Positions 1-5,201 of a stretch of 7,568 bases of DNA are shown here, in pieces (the first letter of the stretch is position 1; each line of letters begins with the position of its first letter). Origin of the DNA: a bacterium. Lineage in GTDB: Bacteria > Patescibacteriota > Minisyncoccia > Phycocordibacterales > GCA-002787175. The position numbers were made by a program, and so were the translations under genes. The DNA is taken from assembly GCA_030689285.1 (NCBI GenBank), contig JAUYJM010000050.1:1-7568 (forward strand). The letters are read 5' to 3'. Under the pieces are notes generated by a model. That model worked only from the letters and a program-made list of their open reading frames with translations. It searched no databases and had not been told where the DNA came from.

Positions 1-38
1 GGGGCAAAGCGCTACGCTTCGCTACGCACTTTGCCCCC
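1..38 (-). repeat. Hairpin overlapping the 3' end of tRNA-Arg(UCU)
   Basis: Positions 1-9 (GGGGCAAAG) pair perfectly with 29-37 (CTTTGCCCC). After one mismatch the stem resumes with 11-12/26-27, and there is a small inner pairing 16-17/21-22. On the minus strand the left arm is the 3' acceptor strand of the tRNA-Arg plus its discriminator, so the mature tRNA end and this hairpin compete for the same bases. There is no T tract, so it is not a typical intrinsic terminator. The loop region carries AGCGAAGCG (minus strand, 15-23), a motif also found in two other hairpins of the window. Confidence 0.75.
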
Positions 39-103
39 GCCAGGAATCGAACCTGGATCAAGAGATTAGAAGTCTCTCGTTCTATCCATTAAACTACGGG
101 GAC
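32..103 (-). tRNA. tRNA-Arg (anticodon UCU)
   Basis: On the minus strand all four arms can be drawn. The 7-bp acceptor stem is GTCCCCG with CGGGGGC, including one T-G pair. The D arm starts GTTT and ends GAAC. The anticodon stem is AGAGA/TCTCT with a seven-base loop CTTCTAA, giving anticodon TCT, which reads AGA and AGG. The T arm is CCAGG-TTCGATT-CCTGG. The discriminator is A and no CCA follows, so the 3' end needs the CCA-adding enzyme. It is a paralogue of the tRNA-Arg at 7331-7402: acceptor 5' strand and D arm are identical through the base before the anticodon stem. The 3' acceptor strand also takes part in a downstream hairpin. Confidence 0.95.
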
Positions 104-206
104 GTTTATTTTTTCTATCCGCTCCGCCCTACGATATTCCATTCAAAGCATCTGGCTAGACTGCGGAGATTTGGTTTTTACAAGCTACACGTTTTATGCG
201 TTTAAG

Positions 207-232
207 TCAAAATTCAAGCGAAGGGTCGCTTG
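207..232 (-). terminator. Possible terminator overlapping the last codons of the pil cluster
   Basis: On the minus strand CAAGCGA (232-226) pairs perfectly with TCGCTTG (221-215) across a four-base loop, and is followed by AATTTT and the TGA stop. The T run is short, so termination strength is uncertain. Position at the end of a seven-gene co-directional run supports it. No better hairpin with a T tract is seen between here and the tRNA at 103. Confidence 0.35.
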
Positions 233-533
233 GTATTTTCTGCCAAGAAATGTTTTCAAAAACTTTCTTTTTAGATTCTATGACTCCGGCGGCTTTTCCA
301 AGCAAGCCTTCGTCAATGGTTTGGGGAGGAAGCAAATTTATTTCTTCCCCGCCCCCCCACAAAGCGCCATTTTCTATTTTCCAGAAAATATAACCCGTCC
401 ACATAATTACAACAAGAGCGGTTAGTACAAAAATGGACAAAAGAAACTTCCAGTCAGTATGAATGTTTTCGCCTATTCTGAAGCTAAAAATCTTTTTGAG
501 CTTTGTTTTGACTGTTTTTAGTTTTGCTCCCAT
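207..533 (-). CDS. Single-pass membrane protein, fourth gene of the pilMNO cluster
   Basis: A 108-residue protein that I do not recognise as a named family. It has a basic N-terminus (several Lys in residues 4-14), one hydrophobic helix at about residues 29-52, and a C-terminal half of about 55 residues outside it. The positive-inside rule places the N-terminus in the cytoplasm and the tail outside. The tail begins with a Gly-rich stretch and an EEINLLPP sequence (residues 63-70), resembling the PilN N-terminal motif that binds PilM, though here it sits on the wrong side of the membrane for that. It starts 6 nt after the pilO stop, so it is probably co-transcribed and may be an accessory of the pilus alignment complex (inferred from position). 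No clear Shine-Dalgarno is visible. Its last codons form a perfect 7-bp hairpin that may act in termination. Confidence 0.75.
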   Translation of the reverse strand: MGAKLKTVKTKLKKIFSFRIGENIHTDWKFLLSIFVLTALVVIMWTGYIFWKIENGALWGGGEEINLLPPQTIDEGLLGKAAGVIESKKKVFENISWQKIPSDPSLEF

Positions 534-539
534 ACAAAA

Positions 540-1079
540 TTATTTATATTTTAAGACTGAAAAAGTCAATTCCGCCCTCCACAAGTCTTCTTCTTTGTTT
601 TTTTCCACCTGAGCTTGTTCTACCGCAACACTATAAGGAGCCGCCTCTATAGCGGCGAGAGAACGAAAAACCTCATCCCAAGAACCTTTTAAAGACAACC
701 TCACGGAAAGTTTGTCTATAAATATTCCGGCGGATGAACCTCCCGCCCCTGCCTGATCCAAAGACTCAATCTCTATATCCGCTCCCGTCGTATCGCCTAT
801 ATTTTCCAAGAGAGAGAGGAAAGTTACAATATCGTCGCCTATTATGGTGGCACTCACAGTTTCGACAAATACAGAAGCCTCGCGCATTGTTTCTTTTAAG
901 TCCACGGCTTGCTTTTCCTGCCTTTCTTTTTCTGCCGCTTTTTTCATAAGAGTGGAAGCAGAACCCGCCGAAAAGATTGTAAAAAAGAATACCCCGACAT
1001 ACAACACCAGAGACAAAAGAAAGAAGGTGAAACTTCCCGCGACCTGCGCTTTTATTTTGTTTGAAGATTTTGGTTCCAT
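540..1079 (-). CDS. pilO: PilO-like type IV pilus inner-membrane assembly protein
   Basis: A 179-residue protein with PilO architecture: a short cytoplasmic N-terminus, one membrane helix at about residues 15-37, a charged helical, probably coiled-coil segment (residues 45-68), then an alpha/beta domain. The end of that domain (residues 124-178), with a strand-rich pattern around 'LKGSWDEVFRSL' and 'LTFSVLKY', resembles the ferredoxin-like C-terminal domain of PilO. In the family, PilO pairs with PilN through the coiled coil and periplasmic domain to link PilM to the outer parts of the machine or, in organisms without an outer membrane, to the cell envelope. The start ATG directly abuts the TAA of the upstream pilN (TAAATG), implying translational coupling. 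Identification rests on order and architecture more than on sequence identity, since PilO diverges fast. Confidence 0.8.
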   Translation of the reverse strand: MEPKSSNKIKAQVAGSFTFFLLSLVLYVGVFFFTIFSAGSASTLMKKAAEKERQEKQAVDLKETMREASVFVETVSATIIGDDIVTFLSLLENIGDTTGADIEIESLDQAGAGGSSAGIFIDKLSVRLSLKGSWDEVFRSLAAIEAAPYSVAVEQAQVEKNKEEDLWRAELTFSVLKYK

Positions 1080-1631
1080 TTACGGATTCATTTTAAGCGC
1101 CAGTGAAAAAACTATATCCCTTTCTTTTGCTAAATGCGACACGGGAAGGTTTACCTCCCAAAAATCCTCTTGCTGTTCCAGCTTTTTAACGAAATCCAAA
1201 AGCCCCGTGCGAGTTTTCGCCACACCACTGATGCGCAGATCGTAAGGTGGCGCGCCTTCTTTTACATTCTTTAAATGTATGAAAGTGAATTGAGTCAAAG
1301 TCACGGAAGAGTTTTTGCTTGATACGATTTTTTCCAGAACCGGAGCGAAAGCTGTTTCTTCCTGCGAAGCGTTGACCAGTTTTGCAAGCTCTTTTATGCG
1401 GGAAATCTCTTGAGTGGCATTTCCTCCGACCTCCTCTGTTTTTCTTTCAAGAAATTCCAGAGAGTCTTTTGCAAGCTTGTGCTGGTTGTACACCAAAACA
1501 AGCGAAGGTATCAGAACCAAAGAAGCGGAAAACATTATAGCGCCCAATCCCCCGAATATTACTGCCAAGAAACGCTTCTTGTATTCGCGGCGCACGAACA
1601 TTTTTTGCTCGTCTGATAAAAGATTAAACAT
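1080..1631 (-). CDS. pilN: PilN-like type IV pilus inner-membrane assembly protein
   Basis: A 183-residue protein with a cytoplasmic N-terminus beginning MFNLLSDEQK, one membrane helix at about residues 22-48, a charged helical stretch (50-90), and a C-terminal domain of alternating strands and helices (about 95-180). The N-terminal FNLL is the counterpart of the INLLP motif by which PilN docks on PilM in studied systems. Between helix and motif lies a basic segment (RREYKKR) that would anchor the N-terminus inside. It lies between pilM (58-nt gap upstream) and pilO (zero gap downstream), which strongly supports the name. No convincing Shine-Dalgarno precedes the ATG, only an A/T-rich stretch. 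The predicted role is to pass the PilM state to PilO in pilus assembly, twitching or DNA uptake. Confidence 0.83.
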   Translation of the reverse strand: MFNLLSDEQKMFVRREYKKRFLAVIFGGLGAIMFSASLVLIPSLVLVYNQHKLAKDSLEFLERKTEEVGGNATQEISRIKELAKLVNASQEETAFAPVLEKIVSSKNSSVTLTQFTFIHLKNVKEGAPPYDLRISGVAKTRTGLLDFVKKLEQQEDFWEVNLPVSHLAKERDIVFSLALKMNP

Positions 1632-1689
1632 ATTTTAATTTAAGGCGCCAGACTTTGAACTACAGACTGCTTTAGACCGGCGTTGACTT

Positions 1690-2766
1690 TCATAACTCGG
1701 GCAATGCGGTGCCTATGGCGGCGGCAAAATCTTGAGACTCAAAAAAACTTATGGGCGGAATAAATTCGGAAGTGGAAAAGGCGTTTTGCCATACGTCAGC
1801 CACGGACACATTTAAACGTATTCCGTGAGATATGAGTTCCGGCACGCCTTTCATAAGAGCCGCTTTGCCGCACATTATGACATTATAAATCTGTTTGCCC
1901 TGCTCACCGGAATTGTCTTTGTGTGTGTTCCAATAAATCAAAGTTTTATTTATCTCGCCGGTAAAATCCAAAACCGCCTCTTTTAAAACTGCCGGCAACC
2001 TTTTGTCCATTTTTTCGTCACCGTAACACTGCGTATCTATGAGCTGCTCTGCTTCGCTTAAAGAAATACTCAATTTTTTAGCCGCTAAGTTTTTAAACTG
2101 GTTTTCACCGACAGACACGGACGAAGTAAACTGCACCAACTCGTCGCTTACTACATAAAGGCCTGTACGCTGATTTTCAACATGTATCACTAAAAATGCG
2201 GATTTATCGCCCCTTGCCACCACTGACCGGCTTACAGACTGAGACTTAACCGTAAAGACGATGGGAAAAAGTCCCGCGCCGGCAAAAACCGACTCATAAA
2301 CCTCTACCACCTTTTTTGGAATAGCCGCAACAATTACATCCTCATGATCCCTGCGGCCGGGGTGGGCTAGAACCGAAAAATCAAAGTTGATTTTGTTTGC
2401 TTCAATCGGAACATTTTCCTCAAGCTTAAATTCCACCGCGCTTCTAATTTCTTTTTCCGACAAAACAGGAATTGAGGTTTTAAACAAAAACAGCTTTTCT
2501 TCGGGCATCGTGACTTTTACGTTGGTAAGGTTGTGCTGTTTTGCCAAATCGGACAAGACTTGCGTCACAATTTCCGGCTTTTGAATATGTCCGGATATTA
2601 TCGCGTTTTCCGGTATCTCTTTTTCGCCATACTTCAAAAGCGTTGATTTGCCCTTCCTGGACTCAAGCGCCACAAACCTCACTGCTCCATCAGAAACATC
2701 CATACCTGCGCTTTCCATACGCAAGATTTTAGGAGTGGGAAAAGAATCCAGAACATTGTGTGCCAT
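1690..2766 (-). CDS. pilM: PilM, actin-like type IV pilus assembly ATPase
   Basis: A 358-residue soluble protein with the PilM/FtsA actin-like layout. It has a phosphate-1 type strand-loop at residues 21-34 (GMDVSDGAVRFVALE), a helix-strand module around 100-130 (SEKEIRSAVEFKLEENVPIE, typical of PilM), and a second subdomain with IHVENQRTGLYVV (194-206) as phosphate-2. The adenosine-site region is near 294-312 (YNVIMCGKAALMKGVPEL), and the family-like ending is FAAAIGTALPEL. Length matches PilM (about 350). PilM is cytoplasmic and binds the N-terminus of PilN, linking the pilus ATPases to the membrane complex. The chosen ATG lies 7 nt after a perfect TATAAT on the minus strand (2774-2779), so translation may be leaderless. 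Downstream pilN, pilO and a small membrane protein follow on the same strand. No pilB, pilC or pilin gene is in the window. Confidence 0.92.
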   Translation of the reverse strand: MAHNVLDSFPTPKILRMESAGMDVSDGAVRFVALESRKGKSTLLKYGEKEIPENAIISGHIQKPEIVTQVLSDLAKQHNLTNVKVTMPEEKLFLFKTSIPVLSEKEIRSAVEFKLEENVPIEANKINFDFSVLAHPGRRDHEDVIVAAIPKKVVEVYESVFAGAGLFPIVFTVKSQSVSRSVVARGDKSAFLVIHVENQRTGLYVVSDELVQFTSSVSVGENQFKNLAAKKLSISLSEAEQLIDTQCYGDEKMDKRLPAVLKEAVLDFTGEINKTLIYWNTHKDNSGEQGKQIYNVIMCGKAALMKGVPELISHGIRLNVSVADVWQNAFSTSEFIPPISFFESQDFAAAIGTALPEL

Positions 2767-2792
2767 ACAGTTTATTATAATACGACATTATA
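2767..2792 (-). promoter_or_regulatory. Candidate pilM promoter
   Basis: The 28-nt gap between the upstream stop and pilM holds two TATAAT hexamers on the minus strand, at 2792-2787 and 2779-2774. The nearer one ends 7 nt before the ATG, which would put the transcription start at or just beside the start codon. Neither has a good -35 at 17 nt spacing, and the A/T richness makes chance matches likely. Confidence 0.4.
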
Positions 2793-2794
2793 AA

Positions 2795-3424
2795 TTACAG
2801 AAATTGTATGAGTGTGTAGATAAGCACCAAAACGGCAAAAAGAGCGGTGAGTATGTTGAAATGCTTGAAAGCTTTTTCTCCCAACTTTTCACCGAAAAGG
2901 CTCGCCATATATCCGACAATCAGAAAACGCATACCTCTGCCTGCCAGAGCCGCGATTATGAAAACCGAGATATTTATTTTTGCGATACCCGCCGCGATGG
3001 TAAAAAGTTTGAAAGGCAGAGGCGTAAAAGCCGCGGTAAAAACGGTTAAAAATGCGTGATTCTGAAAAGCGGCAACCACTATATCAAGGTCGTCTTTTAG
3101 ATTGTAAGCAGATACTAGAGATTCACCAAATTGGTGAAAAACCCATGCTCCAATGGCATAACCGAGAAGACTGCCGGCTATAGAACCGACTATCACTACA
3201 AGGCTGTACCAAAGCCATTTGTGATGCGACCGAAAAACAACAGGTAAAAGAAAAAAGTCCGGTGGAATCGGGAAAAAAGACGCCTCCGCGAAAGAAATGC
3301 CGAAAAGCCAAGCGCTCGCGTGAGTGCCCTGCATATGCCTAATTATCAGACTCTGTGTTTTTTCCCTAAAATTGAGCTGTTTTTTTTCCGAAACACTGTC
3401 ATTTGTGTGAAAAGTTTCTGCCAT
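2795..3424 (-). CDS. YqaA/DedA-type (SNARE-associated Golgi superfamily) membrane protein
   Basis: A 209-residue polytopic membrane protein. Recognisable parts are the re-entrant-like segment SFAEASFFPIPPDFFLLP (residues 44-61) and the second signature FTPLPFKLFTIAAG (133-146), which matches the F/Y-TP-x-P-x-K-hydrophobic pattern of the YqaA branch. A GRGMRF motif follows at 162-167. Hydrophobic segments lie near 38-65, 72-97, 123-145, 150-172 and 190-209. DedA superfamily members are implicated in lipid (undecaprenyl phosphate or phospholipid) translocation and membrane homeostasis; the role of the YqaA branch is not settled. The frame stays open 27 codons further upstream, but I chose the internal ATG at 3424. 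It lies 7 nt after the preceding stop, whereas the longer start would overlap that gene by 74 nt and add unlike-looking sequence. Confidence 0.88.
   Translation of the reverse strand: MAETFHTNDSVSEKKQLNFREKTQSLIIRHMQGTHASAWLFGISFAEASFFPIPPDFFLLPVVFRSHHKWLWYSLVVIVGSIAGSLLGYAIGAWVFHQFGESLVSAYNLKDDLDIVVAAFQNHAFLTVFTAAFTPLPFKLFTIAAGIAKINISVFIIAALAGRGMRFLIVGYMASLFGEKLGEKAFKHFNILTALFAVLVLIYTLIQFL
3122..3138. repeat. Perfect 17-nt palindrome inside the YqaA-like gene
   Basis: TTCACCAA at 3122-3129 and TTGGTGAA at 3131-3138 are exact reverse complements around a single A. It encodes part of a loop between membrane segments. It could be an operator-like site or chance. Confidence 0.5.
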
Positions 3425-3431
3425 TTTGTTT

Positions 3432-3764
3432 TTACGAGGCAAGTGAGCCAGGTGATATGTCGGAAGAAACTTCAAGCAAAGAGAAGGCGGTTCGCTCGCG
3501 GTCAAGAACAGCCAAAATCATTCCCCCACTTTCAATTCCTTTTATAGTTTTGGGTTCCAAATTGGCCGCAAAAGCGCATTTTTTGCCCACAAGCTCTTTT
3601 GTGTCCGGAAAATACTCGGCTATTCCTGAAATAATCTGGCGAGGACTCTCCTCCCCCATGTCAACTGAAAGACGCAAAAGCTTATCAGTGTCCGGAACTT
3701 TTTCAGCGGATTTTATTTCACCGATCTTTATTTCCAGTTTTTTGAAATCATCAAAAGAAATCAT
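3432..3764 (-). CDS. Stand-alone tRNA-binding (EMAP II/Trbp111, MetRS beta-type) domain protein
   Basis: A 110-residue protein that is almost entirely one tRNA-binding OB-fold domain. It has the start ISFDDFKKLEIKIGEIKSAE, the KVPDTDKLLRLSVDMGEE strand pair (residues 22-39), RQIISGIAEYF (42-52), the KKCAFAANLEPKTIKGIESGGMILA run (61-85) and a C-terminal tail. In bacteria this domain occurs as the C-terminus of methionyl-tRNA synthetase, in PheRS beta, or as free Trbp111-like dimers that bind tRNA. CPR genomes often carry it as a separate protein annotated as MetRS beta subunit, and this copy fits that pattern. It starts 2 nt after the ruvX TGA if the ATG at 3764 is used. A GTG two codons earlier (3770) would overlap the stop as GTGA and give 112 residues. 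I prefer the ATG because family members commonly begin near MISF. Confidence 0.88.
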   Translation of the reverse strand: MISFDDFKKLEIKIGEIKSAEKVPDTDKLLRLSVDMGEESPRQIISGIAEYFPDTKELVGKKCAFAANLEPKTIKGIESGGMILAVLDRERTAFSLLEVSSDISPGSLAS

Positions 3765-3766
3765 TT

Positions 3767-4150
3767 TCACTTTTGGTGTTTGTCTAAGTGATTTTGCAAA
3801 ATAAGCGCCGCCGCCGACGCGTCCTGCATTTCCGTTTTTCCTTGTATTCTTTCCGCCTCCACGGAAGTGAAAAATTCCGGTTCCATTTTAAATGGAACTT
3901 TTATTTTTTCCGCGGCTTTCTTCTTAAAGTCTTCAATCTTTTTCATTATCGGATTCGGTTTGCCGTCCAAGTCGTTTGACTCGCCGAAAACAACCTCGCC
4001 GACTTTGTTGGCCTCGCAGATTTTATGCACTTCATTTAGAAGATTTTTGTCGTTTGGTAAAACTACGGTTGGAAAAGCGATTTTTTCGTCCTCATCGGAA
4101 ATTGCTATTCCCACCCTTTTTGACCCGAAATCAATACCCATTATTCTCAT
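3767..4150 (-). CDS. ruvX: Putative Holliday junction resolvase / pre-16S rRNA nuclease RuvX (YqgF)
   Basis: A 127-residue RNase H-fold nuclease, near the usual 130-150. Motif I is MGIDFGSKRVGIAISD (residues 4-19) with catalytic Asp6. The second strand is VGEVVFGES (50-58), followed by DLDGKPNP in place of the usual LP-x-N/D-G loop. PEFFTSVEAER (91-101) replaces the common DERLTT-x-EAER, so the Arg of that motif is Phe here. The last motif, DASAAALILQNHL (110-122), supplies the final acidic residue. Family members act in 5' maturation of 16S rRNA and were proposed to resolve recombination intermediates. The frame is open 54 codons further upstream, but the ATG at 4150 directly precedes the conserved first strand and has a promoter spaced for it. 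The extension would translate the structured non-coding region. First gene of the minus-strand cluster. Confidence 0.92.
   Translation of the reverse strand: MRIMGIDFGSKRVGIAISDEDEKIAFPTVVLPNDKNLLNEVHKICEANKVGEVVFGESNDLDGKPNPIMKKIEDFKKKAAEKIKVPFKMEPEFFTSVEAERIQGKTEMQDASAAALILQNHLDKHQK
3880..3898. repeat. Perfect 19-nt palindrome inside ruvX, T-rich flank on the plus strand
   Basis: GTTCCATTT (3880-3888) and AAATGGAAC (3890-3898) are exact reverse complements around one T. On the plus strand TTTTATTTTTT follows, which is terminator-like, but no plus-strand gene ends here. The DNA codes for VPFKME in ruvX. Confidence 0.45.
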
Positions 4151-4185
4151 AAATACAGTATAACGTAAAATGAGCATCATGTAAC
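4151..4185 (-). promoter_or_regulatory. Candidate ruvX promoter, spaced for a leaderless mRNA
   Basis: Minus strand: -35 GTTACA (4185-4180), 17-nt spacer, -10 TATACT (4162-4157), then six bases to the ATG at 4150. Both boxes match the sigma-70 consensus at four or five of six positions with optimal spacing. Transcription would begin at about the A of the ATG. Confidence 0.55.
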
Positions 4186-4202
4186 GAAAGTGTGACGCGA
4201 GA

Positions 4203-4230
4203 TTGAATAAGCCATAAAATTTGATACTAT
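4203..4230 (+). promoter_or_regulatory. Candidate plus-strand promoter upstream of a structured region
   Basis: TTGAAT (4203-4208) and TACTAT (4225-4230) are 16 nt apart; an overlapping GATACT at 4223-4228 is an alternative -10. The start would fall near 4237. It diverges from the ruvX promoter, with the two -35 boxes about 20 nt apart, so the two could share control. It could drive a small RNA or the tRNA-Ser. Confidence 0.4.
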
Positions 4231-4236
4231 GACCAT

Positions 4237-4380
4237 TGTTGGAGGAGTTTTTGAGGAACTTTTCCGGGTCTGTTGTTTTGGAGCAGAATTTTGGACATTT
4301 CGGTAAGGGCAAGCCCCCGCATGCTTCTCAAGCGCACACCAATGAATATTGGTGTGGGGGCAAGCTATATTTTCCCTTGT
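4237..4380 (+). ncRNA. Candidate structured RNA (unassigned), core 4305-4378
   Basis: The stretch has no protein gene but folds well. AAGGG (4305-4309) pairs with CCCTT (4374-4378), and GCCCCC (4313-4318) pairs with GGGGGC (4356-4361). Inside these are two hairpins: GCTT/AAGC (4323-4326/4330-4333) and a perfect 9-bp stem CACACCAAT/ATTGGTGTG (4335-4343/4348-4356) with a GAAT loop. The base 4356 is shared between two stems, so some alternation is needed. A candidate promoter precedes it. I see no SRP RNA core, no tmRNA ends and no RNase P 3' signature. A 6S-like RNA is possible but I cannot draw a closing stem. Strand and ends are uncertain. Confidence 0.33.
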
Positions 4381-4450
4381 ATGTTGCGTTTAGATAGTTG
4401 GTGGGCTCTTAGGCCTGTAATGCGGTTAGATTATGAACAGAATTAAGTAC

Positions 4451-4538
4451 GGTGGGATGCGTGAGTGGTTTAAACGAGCGGTCTTGAAAACCGCCAGGTC
4501 GAAAGGCCTCGTGAGTTCGAATCTCACTCCCACCGCCA
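4451..4538 (+). tRNA. tRNA-Ser (anticodon UGA)
   Basis: A class II tRNA. The acceptor stem is GGTGGGA with TCCCACC. The anticodon stem is GCGGT/ACCGC around the loop CTTGAAA (anticodon TGA, reading UCA and, by wobble, other UCN codons). The long variable arm and the GTGAG-TTCGAAT-CTCAC T arm follow. The discriminator is G, as expected for serine, and CCA is encoded (4536-4538), unlike the two tRNA-Arg genes of the window. Confidence 0.95.
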
Positions 4539-4634
4539 GTAGTTTTGAAAAGTAGCGACAGAATTCCCTTATTTTGCGCTATATCTCAAAACGGAAAAAT
4601 GATAAAATGAGTGAGCCCTTAAGGGATTCGAACT

Positions 4635-4952
4635 ATGGAAAGTTCAAATTACTATCAGGTTTTAATAAGTGCAGAAAATAAAGAGCAAGCAAGCTCTATT
4701 TTAGATTCTTTACTTCAGAAAAAGTTAATCCTTGGAGGTCCTATTTTAGAAGGTCCTGCGAAGTTTTGGTGGAAAGGAGAGATTGTTGAAATGCCTTACT
4801 GCTATATCCTGACTTACACCAAAGCAAACCTTAAAGAAAAAATTACCCAAGAAGTGAACCAGACAAGTGTCGAGGAGATACCGATGATTTCTTTCATTCC
4901 TTTTGAGGGTAACGACAAGCTCCTGAGGCTGATAGACGAAACGCTATGTTAA
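4635..4952 (+). CDS. cutA: Divergent CutA1 family protein
   Basis: A 105-residue protein, the usual CutA1 length. The fold pattern is recognisable: opening strand YYQVLISAENKEQASSILDSLLQKKL (residues 6-31), then the hallmark KFWWKGEIVE (43-52) equivalent to the YWWEGKIE strand. YCYILTYTKANLKEKITQEV (55-74) follows, and EEIPMISFIPFEGNDKLLRLI (80-100) corresponds to the HPYEVPEI...Y..WI end. CutA1 proteins form ferredoxin-like trimers and are linked to divalent-cation tolerance, although their biochemical role is still unclear. The His-Pro-Tyr of the typical motif is missing (SVEEIP here), so metal binding may differ. A palindrome CCCTTAAGGG (4616-4625) lies upstream, and an AAGGGA eight bases before the ATG could serve as a weak ribosome binding site. 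Confidence 0.82.
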   Translation: MESSNYYQVLISAENKEQASSILDSLLQKKLILGGPILEGPAKFWWKGEIVEMPYCYILTYTKANLKEKITQEVNQTSVEEIPMISFIPFEGNDKLLRLIDETLC

Positions 4953-4956
4953 GTTT

Positions 4957-5102
4957 ATGACAAAACCTAAACGTACAAAAAAGAATCTCGGTATCTCCAC
5001 CAAGAACGTCTGGAGGAACTTCAACACACTAAGCTTATAGCATCTACGGGTGCATCCACTCGTCTTGTAGCCGAAATTTGGGGTAAGATGTGGAATGGTT
5101 AA
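4957..5102 (+). pseudogene. Small coding-like stretch split by a frameshift at an A6 run
   Basis: An ATG 4 nt after the cutA stop opens MTKPKRTKK and would end after 27 codons. At the six-A run (4977-4982) the next frame continues ESRYLHQERLEELQHTKLIA and then STGASTRLVAEIWGKMWNG to a TAA at 5100-5102. One extra A in the run joins the two into about 48 residues with a basic head, a charged helix and a Trp-rich tail. The downstream half has no start of its own, yet reads like real protein. It may be a decayed gene, a sequencing error in the homopolymer, or a slippage site. I recognise no family. It would be co-transcribed with cutA. Confidence 0.35.
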
Positions 5103-5135
5103 TTGGGGATGGTATAAGCTCTAAAACGGAGAAAT

Positions 5136-5174
5136 AAAAAAAACCCGCCCTGCGCAATTTGAGTGCAGGGCGGG
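5136..5174 (-). terminator. Rho-independent terminator of the membrane-protein gene
   Basis: A perfect 10-bp stem, CCCGCCCTGC (5144-5153) with GCAGGGCGGG (5165-5174), and an 11-base loop. On the minus strand it is followed by eight T (A tract at 5136-5143), 28 nt after the stop of the gene at 5202-6374. The plus side has only a short GTTTT, so read-through from cutA is stopped less well. Confidence 0.9.
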
Positions 5175-5201
5175 GCTGTTTTGGTGAAAAGAACTCAATG
5201 C

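Noticed and set aside
3425..3505. Longer start for the YqaA-like protein
   Set aside because: It would overlap the upstream gene by 74 nt; the ATG at 3424 gives a 7-nt gap and a normal family length.
4250..4275. GAGGAAC...CCGGGTC resembling the RNase P RNA GAGGAAAGUCCGGGC core
   Set aside because: The match is broken by extra bases, and the conserved 3' partner (ACAGAANNNGGCUUA) is absent downstream; the region is also too short.
4151..4312. N-terminal extension of ruvX by 54 codons
   Set aside because: The conserved first strand begins at the internal ATG (4150). The promoter boxes lie inside the extension, which would also translate the structured non-coding DNA.
4620..4632. GGGATTCGAAC before cutA resembling an antisense tRNA T arm
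   Set aside because: No other tRNA arm can be found around it; probably chance.
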